The notes below the pieces were generated by a model. The model was not told the origin of the DNA, ran no database searches, and saw nothing but the letters and a program-made list of their open reading frames with translations. Both the position numbers and the translations under genes were made by a program. DNA of 64,000 nt, taken from assembly GCA_036008325.1 (NCBI GenBank), contig DASYNW010000088.1:1-64000 (forward strand). The letters are read 5' to 3'. This document shows positions 17,637 through 25,162 of the stretch, piece by piece; the first letter of the stretch is position 1, and each line of letters starts with the position of its first letter. The stretch is from AP-15 sp036008325 (GTDB lineage Bacteria > Pseudomonadota > Alphaproteobacteria > ATCC43930 > CGMCC-115725).

Positions 17637-18275
17637 TCAGCGTAGCGGGCGCAGCAGGCGAAACGGGTTCGGCAGCTGTTTTGCCAGGGTATCGAAATCG
17701 CGCCGCATACGGCCCAGTCGGGCGACGCCGGCGAGTTGGCGCGCGACAAAGGCGCGGGTGTCGACAAAGCCCTCGGAGCGATCGTCGAGCCAGTACAGCA
17801 TGGCGGCGCCGTAGATCGCGGCCAAGGTCAGGCGCTTCGTATAGAAACTGAGGTCGGTGGCGTTGTCGCCAGCGGCATACCAGATCGCGTCGATCGTCCC
17901 ATAGGTGAGGCGCAGGGCGAGCGGCGCATGGTGCGGCAGCGCCAGGACGGCGAGCGCGCGGCGCACCGCCTCGCGCCACGGCTCGACGATTTCGAGCCGG
18001 ATGCCGATCGCCAACGCGACGCGCTCGGGGATCCGCAAGGCGTCCAGCGGCAAGGCTTCAAGCCGATCGAGCATGCGCCGGTCGGCCCAGCGGCTGAACC
18101 CGGCAACCAGATCGCCGGCCCCGCCCGGGAACAGCGCCAGCGCTTCGCCGGCCGGCATCCCGAGCCGCCGCGCCGCGCCGCGCACGGCCGCGCGCGACCA
18201 GCCGTCGAAGGCCACGTCGGGCAGCATCGCTTCGAGCAATGCCTCGCGCCGGCTATCGGCGAGCGGGCTCCTCAT
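17637..18275 (-). CDS. COQ9 family protein
   Basis: This is a 212-residue protein resembling COQ9, the TetR-fold lipid-binding partner of the ubiquinone hydroxylase COQ7 in mitochondria, with homologues in alphaproteobacteria. The N-terminal helix-turn-helix-like part (EALLEAMLPDVAFDGWS, then AAVRGAARRLGM) and the C-terminal YTKRLTLAAIYGAAMLYWLDD segment fit the family. The start ATG overlaps the def stop (ATGA), so the two are coupled. It joins ubiD and ubiX as a third ubiquinone-linked gene. Confidence 0.87.
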   Translation of the reverse strand: MRSPLADSRREALLEAMLPDVAFDGWSRAAVRGAARRLGMPAGEALALFPGGAGDLVAGFSRWADRRMLDRLEALPLDALRIPERVALAIGIRLEIVEPWREAVRRALAVLALPHHAPLALRLTYGTIDAIWYAAGDNATDLSFYTKRLTLAAIYGAAMLYWLDDRSEGFVDTRAFVARQLAGVARLGRMRRDFDTLAKQLPNPFRLLRPLR

Positions 18276-18835
18276 GCCGCTCTCGTTTCGGCGAGAAGAT
18301 CCGCGAGATCGATCGGATGGCGCTGCAGCTCCTCGAGGAACATCAGCAATCGCTGGTCGGTGATGCGCTGCGGATAAAGAATGCCGTCGAGATGATCGCA
18401 TTCGTGCTGGACGACGCGGGCGTGAAAGCCTTCGGCCTCGCGCTCGATGGTTTCGCCATCGAGGCCGCTGGCGCGGTAGCGGATGCGCAGATGGCGCGGG
18501 ACGACGCCGCGCAGCCCCGGAACCGACAGGCACCCCTCCCAGCCGAAGGCGCGCTCCTGCCCCACCGCCTCGACCACCGGATTGACCATTACCGTCAGAT
18601 CCTGCGCGACATCGCCCGGCATCCCGCTGAGGCGTTCGCCGGAGACAGAAAAGACAACGATCCGCCAGGGCTGGTGCACCTGGGGTGCGGCGAGGCCGGT
18701 GCCGCCGGCATCCTCCATCGTCTCGATCATGTCCTCGGCGAGACGGCGCACCCAGACCGCCCTTGGATCCTCGACCTTGGCCGCGGGCACGCGCAGCACC
18801 GGGTTGCCCATCCGGGCGATCTTCAACAGAGCCAT
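18272..18835 (-). CDS. def: Peptide deformylase
   Basis: This metalloenzyme removes the N-formyl group from nascent proteins. All three motifs are present in order: GTGLAAPQV, EGCLSVPG and QHECDHLDG; the Cys and two His residues bind the metal and Glu in HECDH is catalytic. The protein has 187 residues. The start at MALLKIARMG is an ATG and is preferred over an in-frame TTG three codons earlier. Confidence 0.97.
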   Translation of the reverse strand: MALLKIARMGNPVLRVPAAKVEDPRAVWVRRLAEDMIETMEDAGGTGLAAPQVHQPWRIVVFSVSGERLSGMPGDVAQDLTVMVNPVVEAVGQERAFGWEGCLSVPGLRGVVPRHLRIRYRASGLDGETIEREAEGFHARVVQHECDHLDGILYPQRITDQRLLMFLEELQRHPIDLADLLAETRAA

Positions 18836-18980
18836 GCTCGGCAATATGTGGCCGGCGGCGCCCCCGGTAAAGCGCCGCGCCGGTGATTGCGACCTTCACA
18901 AGCGATAACCGAGGTGTTAGATAACGCCGTATTCCGCGCCGCCTGCTGCGGCCGGCGGCCGTCAATGGAGCAGAGCCCCC

Positions 18981-19184
18981 GTGCAAGTCCTCGTTCGCGA
19001 CAACAACGTCGACCAGGCCCTCCGGGCCCTGAAGAAAAAAATGCAGCGCGAGGGCGTGTTCCGCGAAATGAAGCTCCGCCGCAGCTACGAAAAGCCATCG
19101 GAGCGGCGAGCACGGGAGCGTGCCGAGGCGGTCCGCCGCTACCGCAAGCTCCTGCGCAAACGCATGGAGCGCGAAGGCTACTGA
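18981..19184 (+). CDS. rpsU: 30S ribosomal protein bS21
   Basis: This is a 67-residue basic ribosomal protein. MQVLVRDNNVDQALRALKKKM and EMKLRRSYEKPSERRARERAE are diagnostic. The start codon is GTG. It stands alone and is followed at once by a GC-rich hairpin. Confidence 0.97.
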   Translation: MQVLVRDNNVDQALRALKKKMQREGVFREMKLRRSYEKPSERRARERAEAVRRYRKLLRKRMEREGY

Positions 19185-19185
19185 G

Positions 19186-19207
19186 AGCGGGCGCGGTCAC
19201 GCCCGCT
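19186..19207 (+). terminator. GC-rich hairpin after rpsU
   Basis: AGCGGGCG and CGCCCGCT form a perfect 8-base-pair stem with a 6-base loop, starting two bases after the rpsU stop. There is no T tract after it, so it is either a weak intrinsic terminator or an mRNA-stabilising hairpin. Confidence 0.5.
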
Positions 19208-19387
19208 ACGACTCGACCCGACGTTCGTCGAGCGCCCAATCGATCTCGCGAATCGGCGCAGACGCCGGTTCCCACCAAGAGTTCCCACACGTCGATCGCC
19301 TGCTCCTCCTGATAATACAGGGAAAATACAGGTGGAATCTCCCTGCGCGCCGCGGATCTCCTCGCTTCGCGACGCCCCCGGCGAACA

Positions 19388-19513
19388 TCAGGCGACCGCC
19401 TCACCGCTAAGCAAGACAAAGACGACGGCTGTCCATAAGATAAGAAAAGCTGCGCCGCTCGCGAGCGGAACGCACTTGCAAGGCGCATCGGGATTGAAAA
19501 GGCCGGGGAGCAT
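19388..19513 (-). CDS. Possible small membrane protein, 41 aa
   Basis: The frame starts MLPGLFNPDAPCKCVPLAS and ends with one clear membrane helix (AAFLILWTAVVFVLLSG). A C-x-C pair precedes the helix. The bases are more AT-rich than in flanking genes, but the reading is protein-like. No family is recognised. It lies 23 bases downstream of a second possible membrane ORF on the same strand. It could be a real small gene or part of a decayed one. Confidence 0.35.
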   Translation of the reverse strand: MLPGLFNPDAPCKCVPLASGAAFLILWTAVVFVLLSGEAVA

Positions 19514-19535
19514 CGTCGCTGGTTTAAATAAATCC

Positions 19536-19631
19536 TCACCGCCAAGCGATATACCTCGTCTTTGCGGCGATTTTCCGGATGCGCGTCCAGGTCAGCCGGA
19601 TTGCGACGACCAAGGTGGCCGCGTGCCACAT
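19536..19631 (-). CDS. Possible small membrane protein, 31-57 aa
   Basis: From the ATG at 19631 the frame encodes a short hydrophobic stretch (AATLVVAIRL) followed by a basic tail (TRIRKIAAKTRYIAWR). If translation begins at a TTG at 19709 the protein has 57 residues, with a longer membrane helix (WSFFVFISFIFVFSMW). That longer form would lie antisense to the first part of the broken gene at 19645-19924, so only one of the two readings is likely real there. No family is recognised. Confidence 0.3.
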   Translation of the reverse strand: MWHAATLVVAIRLTWTRIRKIAAKTRYIAWR

Positions 19632-19644
19632 AGAGAAGACAAAG

Positions 19645-19924
19645 ATGAATGAGATGAATACGAAGAAGCTCCATATGGCGTCTAGCGAGATTTTTTCACT
19701 CCTACGCAATGGTGATGTCTGCAGACGAGCTAGCGGCTCACCTCAATCGGAACGGTTTCACGACCGGATAGGGTGAGGAATACCAAGGTGGAAGAGGTAC
19801 TTATAGGTTGATCCGCGAGACTTGGCGTTGGGTTCATGATGACCTGAGATTGGAAGATGAGGCCGTGGCCATAGCTGAGGCATTTGTCAAGCCGGATGGA
19901 TCGCACGCTTGGGACACGCCATAG
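19645..19924 (+). pseudogene. Broken small gene with frameshift and in-frame amber codon
   Basis: From 19715 the frame reads MSADELAAHLNRNGFTTG, then TAG at 19769-19771, then 50 sense codons (GEEYQGGRGTYRLIRETW onward) to a TAG at 19922. The residues on both sides of the amber codon look like one continuous protein. A short frame upstream in another phase (ending SSEIFSLLRNGDV) can be joined to it if one copy of a GATGT repeat was lost at about 19713. I recall similar hypothetical proteins of about 70-90 residues in alphaproteobacteria but know no function. It is most likely a recent pseudogene. Confidence 0.6.
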
Positions 19925-19972
19925 TGTGTGGGTTTATCTCGACAATTCTTGGCATATTTTTGTAATCTGGGC

Positions 19973-21367
19973 TTATTCCATCGCCTTGACGATTTCCTCG
20001 GACATTTTCTTGGCGTCGCCGAACAGCATCATCGTGTTGTTGCGGTAGAACAGCTCGTTCTCGACGCCGGCGTAGCCCGAGGCCATCGAGCGTTTGACGA
20101 ACAGCACCGTTTTGGCGCGCTCGACGTCGAGGATTGGCATGCCATAGATCGGCGACGACGGATCGGTCTTGGCCGCCGGGTTGGTCACGTCGTTGGCGCC
20201 GATGACAAAGGCGACATCGGTCGCGGGAAAATCGCGGTTGATCTCGTCGAGCTCCAGGACCTCGTCATAAGGCACATTGGCTTCGGCCAACAGCACGTTC
20301 ATGTGCCCCGGCATGCGCCCGGCGACCGGGTGGATCGCATAGCGCACCTTTACGCCTTCTTTTTTCAGAGTATCGGCCATCTCTCGCAACGCGTGCTGAG
20401 CCTGGGCAACCGCCATGCCGTAGCCCGGCACGATGACCACCGAACCGGCGTTCTTCAGGATGAAGGCGGCATCCTCGGCGCTGCCCGATTTGACCGAGCG
20501 GTCGCCCACCCCGGCGCCCACGGCGATCGACCCGCCCTCGGCGCCGAAGCCGCCGAGGATCACATTGACGATCGAGCGGTTCATCCCCTTGCACATGATG
20601 TAGCTGAGAATCGCGCCCGATGAGCCGACCAGCGCGCCGATGATGATCAGCAGATTGTTCGAAAGGGTAAAGCCGATGCCGCAGGCCGCCCATCCCGAAT
20701 ACGAGTTCAGCATCGAGATCACCACCGGCATGTCGGCCCCGCCGATCGGCAGGATCAGCAGCAAGCCCAATGCCAGCGAGACCAGCAGGATCAGCGCGAA
20801 GACCGCCGTCGCCTCGGTCGAGACGAACAACACGATCAGCAGCACGAGGAGAATCCCGAGCCCGGCGTTGAGCAGATGCTGGCCGGAGAAGACCAGCGGC
20901 CGGCCGGTGACCAGCCCTTGCAATTTGGCGAATGCGACGATCGAGCCGGTAAAGGTGATGGCCCCGATCGCCATGCCAATCGACATCTCGACCAGGCTCT
21001 CGGCGTGGATCGCGCCACGAACCCCGATCCCATAATCTTCCGGCGCGCTGAAGGCGGCGAGAGCGACGCAGACCGCGGCGAGGCCCACCAGACTGTGGAA
21101 CGCCGCCACCAATTGCGGCAGCGCCGTCATGTGGATGCGCAGCGCGATATAGGTGCCGACAGCGCCGCCGATCACGATCCCGAGCACGATCAGCCAATAG
21201 CTGACGACGTGCGGGGTCGAGAGGGTGGTGAGGATGGCGATCACCATCCCGGCAATGCCGTAGAAATTGCCGGCGCGCGCGGTTTGCGGCGAGGACAGCC
21301 CGCGCAGCGCCAGGATGAAGCAGATCGAAGCGATCAGATAGAAGAAGGCCGAAAGGTTTTGGCTCAC
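19973..21367 (-). CDS. pntB: NAD(P) transhydrogenase subunit beta
   Basis: This is the membrane and NADP(H)-binding subunit of proton-translocating transhydrogenase, which reduces NADP+ with NADH using the proton gradient. The 464 residues comprise about nine membrane helices (residues 1-260) and a C-terminal NADP domain with VIVPGYGMAVAQAQHA, HPVAGRMPGHMNVLLAEA and NDVTNPAAKTDPSSPIYGMP. It is the last gene of a three-gene operon read pntAA-pntAB-pntB on the minus strand. Confidence 0.97.
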   Translation of the reverse strand: MSQNLSAFFYLIASICFILALRGLSSPQTARAGNFYGIAGMVIAILTTLSTPHVVSYWLIVLGIVIGGAVGTYIALRIHMTALPQLVAAFHSLVGLAAVCVALAAFSAPEDYGIGVRGAIHAESLVEMSIGMAIGAITFTGSIVAFAKLQGLVTGRPLVFSGQHLLNAGLGILLVLLIVLFVSTEATAVFALILLVSLALGLLLILPIGGADMPVVISMLNSYSGWAACGIGFTLSNNLLIIIGALVGSSGAILSYIMCKGMNRSIVNVILGGFGAEGGSIAVGAGVGDRSVKSGSAEDAAFILKNAGSVVIVPGYGMAVAQAQHALREMADTLKKEGVKVRYAIHPVAGRMPGHMNVLLAEANVPYDEVLELDEINRDFPATDVAFVIGANDVTNPAAKTDPSSPIYGMPILDVERAKTVLFVKRSMASGYAGVENELFYRNNTMMLFGDAKKMSEEIVKAME

Positions 21368-21377
21368 CGCCGCCCCG

Positions 21378-21785
21378 CTATTTCTTTCGTTGGAACATCT
21401 GGAGCATGCGCTGGGTCACGATAAAGCCGCCGAATATGTTGACCGCGGCCAGGGTGACCGCGACAAAACCCGCAGTCTTTGCAAAGCTGAGCCCGAGCGG
21501 GCCGGCGGCGATCAGCGCACCGACGATGATCACGCTCGAAATCGCGTTGGTTACACTCATCAGCGGCGAGTGCAGCGCCGGGGTCACCCGCCAGACGACG
21601 TGGTAGCCGACAAACACCGCGAGCACGAAGATCGTCAGCTCGAAGACAAAGGGCGCCCCGCCTGTCGCCGCTGGCGTCGGTTGCGCCCCCAATTGCCGGG
21701 CCATCGCGTCGAGATTGTGCGCGAGCGTGCCGGCATCGCCGGCAAGCTCCCTGGCGCGCTCGGCCAGAGAGGCGGGGTCCGCCAT
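21378..21785 (-). CDS. pntAB: NAD(P) transhydrogenase subunit alpha, membrane part
   Basis: This is a 135-residue small subunit carrying the alpha membrane helices. After a variable N-terminal part come FELTIFVLAVFVGYHVVW, TPALHSPLMSVTNAISSVIIVGAL and FGGFIVTQRMLQMF, all typical. The alpha chain is split into two genes, as in Rhodospirillum rubrum, rather than one long chain as in E. coli. It lies 10 bases upstream of pntB. Confidence 0.96.
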   Translation of the reverse strand: MADPASLAERARELAGDAGTLAHNLDAMARQLGAQPTPAATGGAPFVFELTIFVLAVFVGYHVVWRVTPALHSPLMSVTNAISSVIIVGALIAAGPLGLSFAKTAGFVAVTLAAVNIFGGFIVTQRMLQMFQRKK

Positions 21786-21796
21786 CCATGTCTCCG

Positions 21797-22990
21797 TCAG
21801 TTGTTGGGGTTCGATGCCGGGGTGGCCGGGGTCGCAGCCGGTGGGGGCGCCAGCGCCGGATTGACCACCGCCCCATCGCGGGTCAGCAAGGTCGCTCGGA
21901 CGATCTCGTCGTCGACATCGATTGCCAACTGCCCGTCCTTGCTGACGAGCAGGGATAAAAAAGACAACAGGTTGCGGGCGTAGAGCTGGCTCGCATCGGC
22001 GGCGATCCGAGACGGCATGTTGACATGCCCGATAATCTTGACGCCGCTGGCGGTGGTGACGACCTCGCCCGGCCGGCTGCCCTCGACATTGCCGCCCGCC
22101 TCGACCGCAAGATCGACGACTACCGAGCCCGGGGCCAATTCGGCGAGCATGGCTTCGGTCAGCAGCACCGGCGCGCGGCGACCGGGAATGAGCGCGGTGC
22201 AGATCACGACATCGGTGCGTTTCAGCGCCTCGGTGATCTTTTCGCGCTGCCGGCGCTGGTAGTCCTCGCCCATCTCGCGGGCATAGCCCTGCGTCGTCTC
22301 GGCCGAACTGGCGAGCGCATCATCGACGGTAATGAAGGCCGCCCCGAGGCTCTCGACCTGTTCCTTGGCGACGGCGCGCACGTCGGTCGCCGAGACGATT
22401 GCCCCGAGGCGGCGCGCGGTGGCAATCGCCTGCAAACCGGCAACGCCGGCGCCCATCACCAGCACCCGCGCCGCCTTGATCGTGCCGGCCGCGGTCATCA
22501 TCAGCGGAAAAGCGCGGCCAAACTCGTCGGCAGCGTCGATCACCGCCTTGTACCCGGCGAGATTCGCCTGCGACGACAGAACATCCATCGCCTGAGCGCG
22601 GGTGATCCGCGGCAGGAGCTCCATGGCAAAGGCGGTGATCCCGGCGCGGGCATAGCCCTCGATCTCAGCAAGGCTGCGATACGGCTGCAACAGGCCGATC
22701 AGCACCGCACCCGGCTTCAAGCATATGAGCTCGTCGACCTCTGCTTCGCCGGAGTTCGTCGGGGGCTGCACCTTGAGCACGATGTCGGCGTCCGCCAGCG
22801 CCGTCGCCGGGTCCGCCGCGATCGTCGCGCCGGCCGCGGCATAGGCCGCGTCGGTAAAGCCGGCGGCTTCGCCGGCGCCGCGTTCGGCGACGACTGCGAG
22901 CCCCATCGCCGCCATCCGCTTGACCGTGTCGGGCGAGGCCGCGACGCGGCGCTCATGCGCCCGTCTTTCTTTGATGACGGCAACCTTCAT
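21797..22990 (-). CDS. pntAA: NAD(P) transhydrogenase subunit alpha, NAD-binding part
   Basis: This is the soluble NAD(H)-binding subunit, 397 residues, related to alanine dehydrogenase. It starts MKVAVIKERRAHERRVAASP and contains the Rossmann segment VLVMGAGVAGLQAIATARRLGA and the RQ-loop-like region of the family near QVESLGAAF. The start at 22990 is preferred because about 90 in-frame codons upstream have no homologous character. It is the first gene of the pnt operon and is divergent from the ECF sigma gene. Confidence 0.95.
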   Translation of the reverse strand: MKVAVIKERRAHERRVAASPDTVKRMAAMGLAVVAERGAGEAAGFTDAAYAAAGATIAADPATALADADIVLKVQPPTNSGEAEVDELICLKPGAVLIGLLQPYRSLAEIEGYARAGITAFAMELLPRITRAQAMDVLSSQANLAGYKAVIDAADEFGRAFPLMMTAAGTIKAARVLVMGAGVAGLQAIATARRLGAIVSATDVRAVAKEQVESLGAAFITVDDALASSAETTQGYAREMGEDYQRRQREKITEALKRTDVVICTALIPGRRAPVLLTEAMLAELAPGSVVVDLAVEAGGNVEGSRPGEVVTTASGVKIIGHVNMPSRIAADASQLYARNLLSFLSLLVSKDGQLAIDVDDEIVRATLLTRDGAVVNPALAPPPAATPATPASNPNN

Positions 22991-23286
22991 CGAGCGGCTG
23001 TTCCTGAATGGGCCTGCCGGCGGGTTTGCACAATGCCGCGATGGCCCAGATTTGTGAAGAGCGAACCCCGCCCTCGGGTTCACCGTCATGGGCGGCGCCG
23101 CGGCCGCAGCGGGCCCGGCGCGGTTCGGCCGACGGCCACGCAAGGGTGCAAGCCGTCGTCCTTTCGTCCGCTTTCGCCACCGTGCTAGGTTGCCCCGGCG
23201 AACCGCTCTGGTGCGGGCGTGCAAACGTCTGATAGCGCGGCGGCTCGGGGCGAGCAATCGAGGAGCCTCGCAACTGGGCTTCGCCG
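22991..23286. other. Divergent intergenic region, pntAA / ECF sigma
   Basis: About 300 GC-rich bases lie between two divergent genes. Promoters for both must lie here, but apart from the candidate noted at 23287-23311 I see no clear element and no gene. Confidence 0.5.
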
Positions 23287-23311
23287 GGAATAACCCTTGG
23301 GGAGATACGTT
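23287..23311 (+). promoter_or_regulatory. Candidate ECF-type promoter (GGAAT-N16-CGTT)
   Basis: GGAAT at 23287 and CGTT at 23308 are separated by 16 bases. This closely resembles the GGAAC-N16/17-CGTT consensus of alphaproteobacterial ECF sigma factors, and autoregulation of the downstream sigma gene is expected. A Shine-Dalgarno-like GGGGAG lies between the boxes and the proposed TTG start overlaps the second box. Either the promoter or that start is therefore wrong. Confidence 0.3.
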
Positions 23312-23912
23312 GTCATTGCAGCACAGATCGGCGGAGCACAGATCGGCGGGGTCCCCGGCACGTCCGAGCGCGGACGAGGATCCGGACGGGCGTCGGTTCG
23401 GCGACCAGCTGATCGCGGTGCTGCCGCGGCTTCGGCGCTTCGCGCGCGGGCTGACGGGGTCCGCCGTCGAGGCTGACGATCTGGTTCAGGCAGCCTGCGA
23501 GCGCGCCCTCGCCCGCCGCCATCAATTCCAGGAGGGCACCCGGTTCGACAGCTGGATGTTCCGCATCGTACAGACGATATGGATCGATCAAATTCGCTCG
23601 CGCGACGTGCGCAAAGAAGATGGCGATATCGGCGAGGACCGGCTCGGCTCGGACGAGTCGGTCCGCCGGGTCGAGGCCCGGCTGGCCCTCGACGAAGTGC
23701 GACGCGCCGTCGATCGCCTACCGCTGGATCAGCGCGCGGCGCTGCTGTTGGTGACGGTCGATGGGCTCAGCTACAAGGAGGCTGCCGAGGTGGCCCAGGT
23801 GCCGGTCGGAACGATAATGAGCCGCCTCGCCCGCGCGCGGATCGCGTTGCAGCTCCAGCTGGAAACCGCTGGCGGGATGCGCAGGAGTAGGAAGGATGCA
23901 GAAGCGCAGTGA
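23310..23912 (+). CDS. ECF-family RNA polymerase sigma factor
   Basis: This is a sigma-70 family factor of the extracytoplasmic function group. Region 2 runs from about residue 40 (PRLRRFARGLTGSAVEADDLVQAACERAL) through FDSWMFRIVQTIWIDQIRSR. Region 4 spans about 125-185 with LPLDQRAALLLVTVDGLSYKEAA and VPVGTIMSRLARARIAL. The TTG at 23310 has a good GGAG ribosome site and gives 200 residues; a GTG at 23418 would still keep both regions. It overlaps the anti-sigma gene by 17 bases, so the two form an operon. Confidence 0.9.
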   Translation: MSLQHRSAEHRSAGSPARPSADEDPDGRRFGDQLIAVLPRLRRFARGLTGSAVEADDLVQAACERALARRHQFQEGTRFDSWMFRIVQTIWIDQIRSRDVRKEDGDIGEDRLGSDESVRRVEARLALDEVRRAVDRLPLDQRAALLLVTVDGLSYKEAAEVAQVPVGTIMSRLARARIALQLQLETAGGMRRSRKDAEAQ

Positions 23913-24765
23913 CGACCGTCTCGTCGCCTATCTAGATGGCGAGCTCGAGCCGGCCGAGCAGCGCGAAGTCGACGCCCTGCTCGACAGCGACCCGGCCCTG
24001 AGCGACCAGTTGGCGGCGCTGGCGCTCTCGGCAAGGCTGGTGCGTCGCGCTTTCGACGACGTGCTGCACGAACCCTTACCCGACCGTCTGATCGCGGCAG
24101 CTCGCGGACAGCCACTTGCCGGCGGAACCGGCCCCCGAGCCGTGCCGACGCGGCGGCGAGCGGGAGTCGCGCGATTACCGCGATGGAGCGTCGGGCTGCC
24201 GATCGCCGCCTCGTTGGCCGGCCTGCTCGCCGGTGGCGGCGCCACCTATTTCGGCGTCGGCAAATTCATCCCAGGAAGCCCCGGCGCTGCCCTCGGGCGG
24301 CCGGCAATCGAGGCGGCAGTCGCCGACAATCTCTGGCTCGACAACGCCGCCGGTTACTTCAAGCTGTTCGTCAGCGCCGGCGACAACTCGCTGATCGACG
24401 TTCCCGCTACCGGCGACCCACGCCAGGCGCTGCAAAAGATCAGCCAGAGCTTGCCGCAACAGGTGCGCCTGCCCGACCTCAAACCGTGGGGCCTCAATTT
24501 TCGCGGCGCGCGGTTGATCGTCGTCGACGGACGTCCGGCAGCCCAGCTCGTCTATACGACCAACAACAAGGCGATCGGCCCGTTGGCTCTGATCATCGGG
24601 TCCTTAAACCAGCCGGACATCCCGCCGACTTTTGAGCGCCGCCAGGACGTCAACCTGATCTACTGGCGGCATCAAGGTCGCGCCTATGCCCTCGTCGGCC
24701 AGGCAAACATCGGCTATCTGTGGGGCATCGGCAACGACGTCGCTTGGCAGCTCGACGCGATCTGA
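23896..24765 (+). CDS. Membrane-anchored anti-sigma factor
   Basis: This protein has 289 residues. The N-terminal 70 (DDRLVAYLDGELEPAEQREVDALLDSD) match the cytoplasmic sigma-binding domain of anti-sigma factors, but the H-x3-C-x2-C zinc motif is missing. One membrane helix follows at about 97-120 (LPIAASLAGLLAGGGATYFGV). The C-terminal 165 residues would be periplasmic, are of unknown fold, and contain GLNFRGARLIVVDGRPAAQLVY. The 17-base overlap with the sigma gene supports a cognate pair. The sensed signal is unknown. Confidence 0.87.
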   Translation: MQKRSDDRLVAYLDGELEPAEQREVDALLDSDPALSDQLAALALSARLVRRAFDDVLHEPLPDRLIAAARGQPLAGGTGPRAVPTRRRAGVARLPRWSVGLPIAASLAGLLAGGGATYFGVGKFIPGSPGAALGRPAIEAAVADNLWLDNAAGYFKLFVSAGDNSLIDVPATGDPRQALQKISQSLPQQVRLPDLKPWGLNFRGARLIVVDGRPAAQLVYTTNNKAIGPLALIIGSLNQPDIPPTFERRQDVNLIYWRHQGRAYALVGQANIGYLWGIGNDVAWQLDAI

Positions 24766-24888
24766 GCGGGGTCGTTGATCGGGTGCGAGGGGGAGCCGCG
24801 GCGCGGTCAGCCAGCACGCCAAGGCAGGATCCCCCGCCGTGGCGGAGCCCGGCGTGGGGCCCTTGGACAATTCCGGCGTCGAGGGAAT

Positions 24889-25020
24889 TAGGCGCGTACC
24901 CGCTCCAGCACGACCGCGTTGCCGGTGTCAAAAGCCGCTGCGGTAAAGCCGGCTCGAGCAAGCGCGCTGAGCGTCGCGCCGCCGGCTACCAGGACAGAAG
25001 ATTTTCTGGACGGTTTAAGG
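24889..25020 (-). pseudogene. Possible C-terminal gene fragment
   Basis: Within the roughly 400-base gap between the anti-sigma gene and the aconitase gene, one minus-strand frame reads SSVLVAGGATLSALARAGFT and then TGNAVVLERVRA before a TAA. It is protein-like but has no start codon and no recognised family. The rest of 24766-25162 shows nothing I can identify except presumed promoter sequence for the aconitase gene. Confidence 0.22.
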
Positions 25021-25162
25021 TGAATCGGGCATGATCGGACGGCTGTCGCTCCACCGGAACTTTGGCATCGAGCCTCTTCTACTTATCTAAGTGTAGATGC
25101 GGTCGAGCTCCCGCTGACGACGCTCAAAACATCAGCCAAGTATCGACAAGAAAGGCTAAGCA

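Noticed and set aside
19206..19388. 60-codon minus-strand frame starting MFAGGVAKRGDP at a TGATG overlap
   Set aside because: The overlap with the preceding small membrane ORF looked like coupling, but the residues are Arg/Ser/Trp-rich without protein-like pattern and the frame runs across the rpsU hairpin region.
25060..25110. GGAAC at 25059 as an ECF promoter for the aconitase gene
   Set aside because: No CGTT-like -10 box occurs at 16-17 bases; only the -35 half matches.
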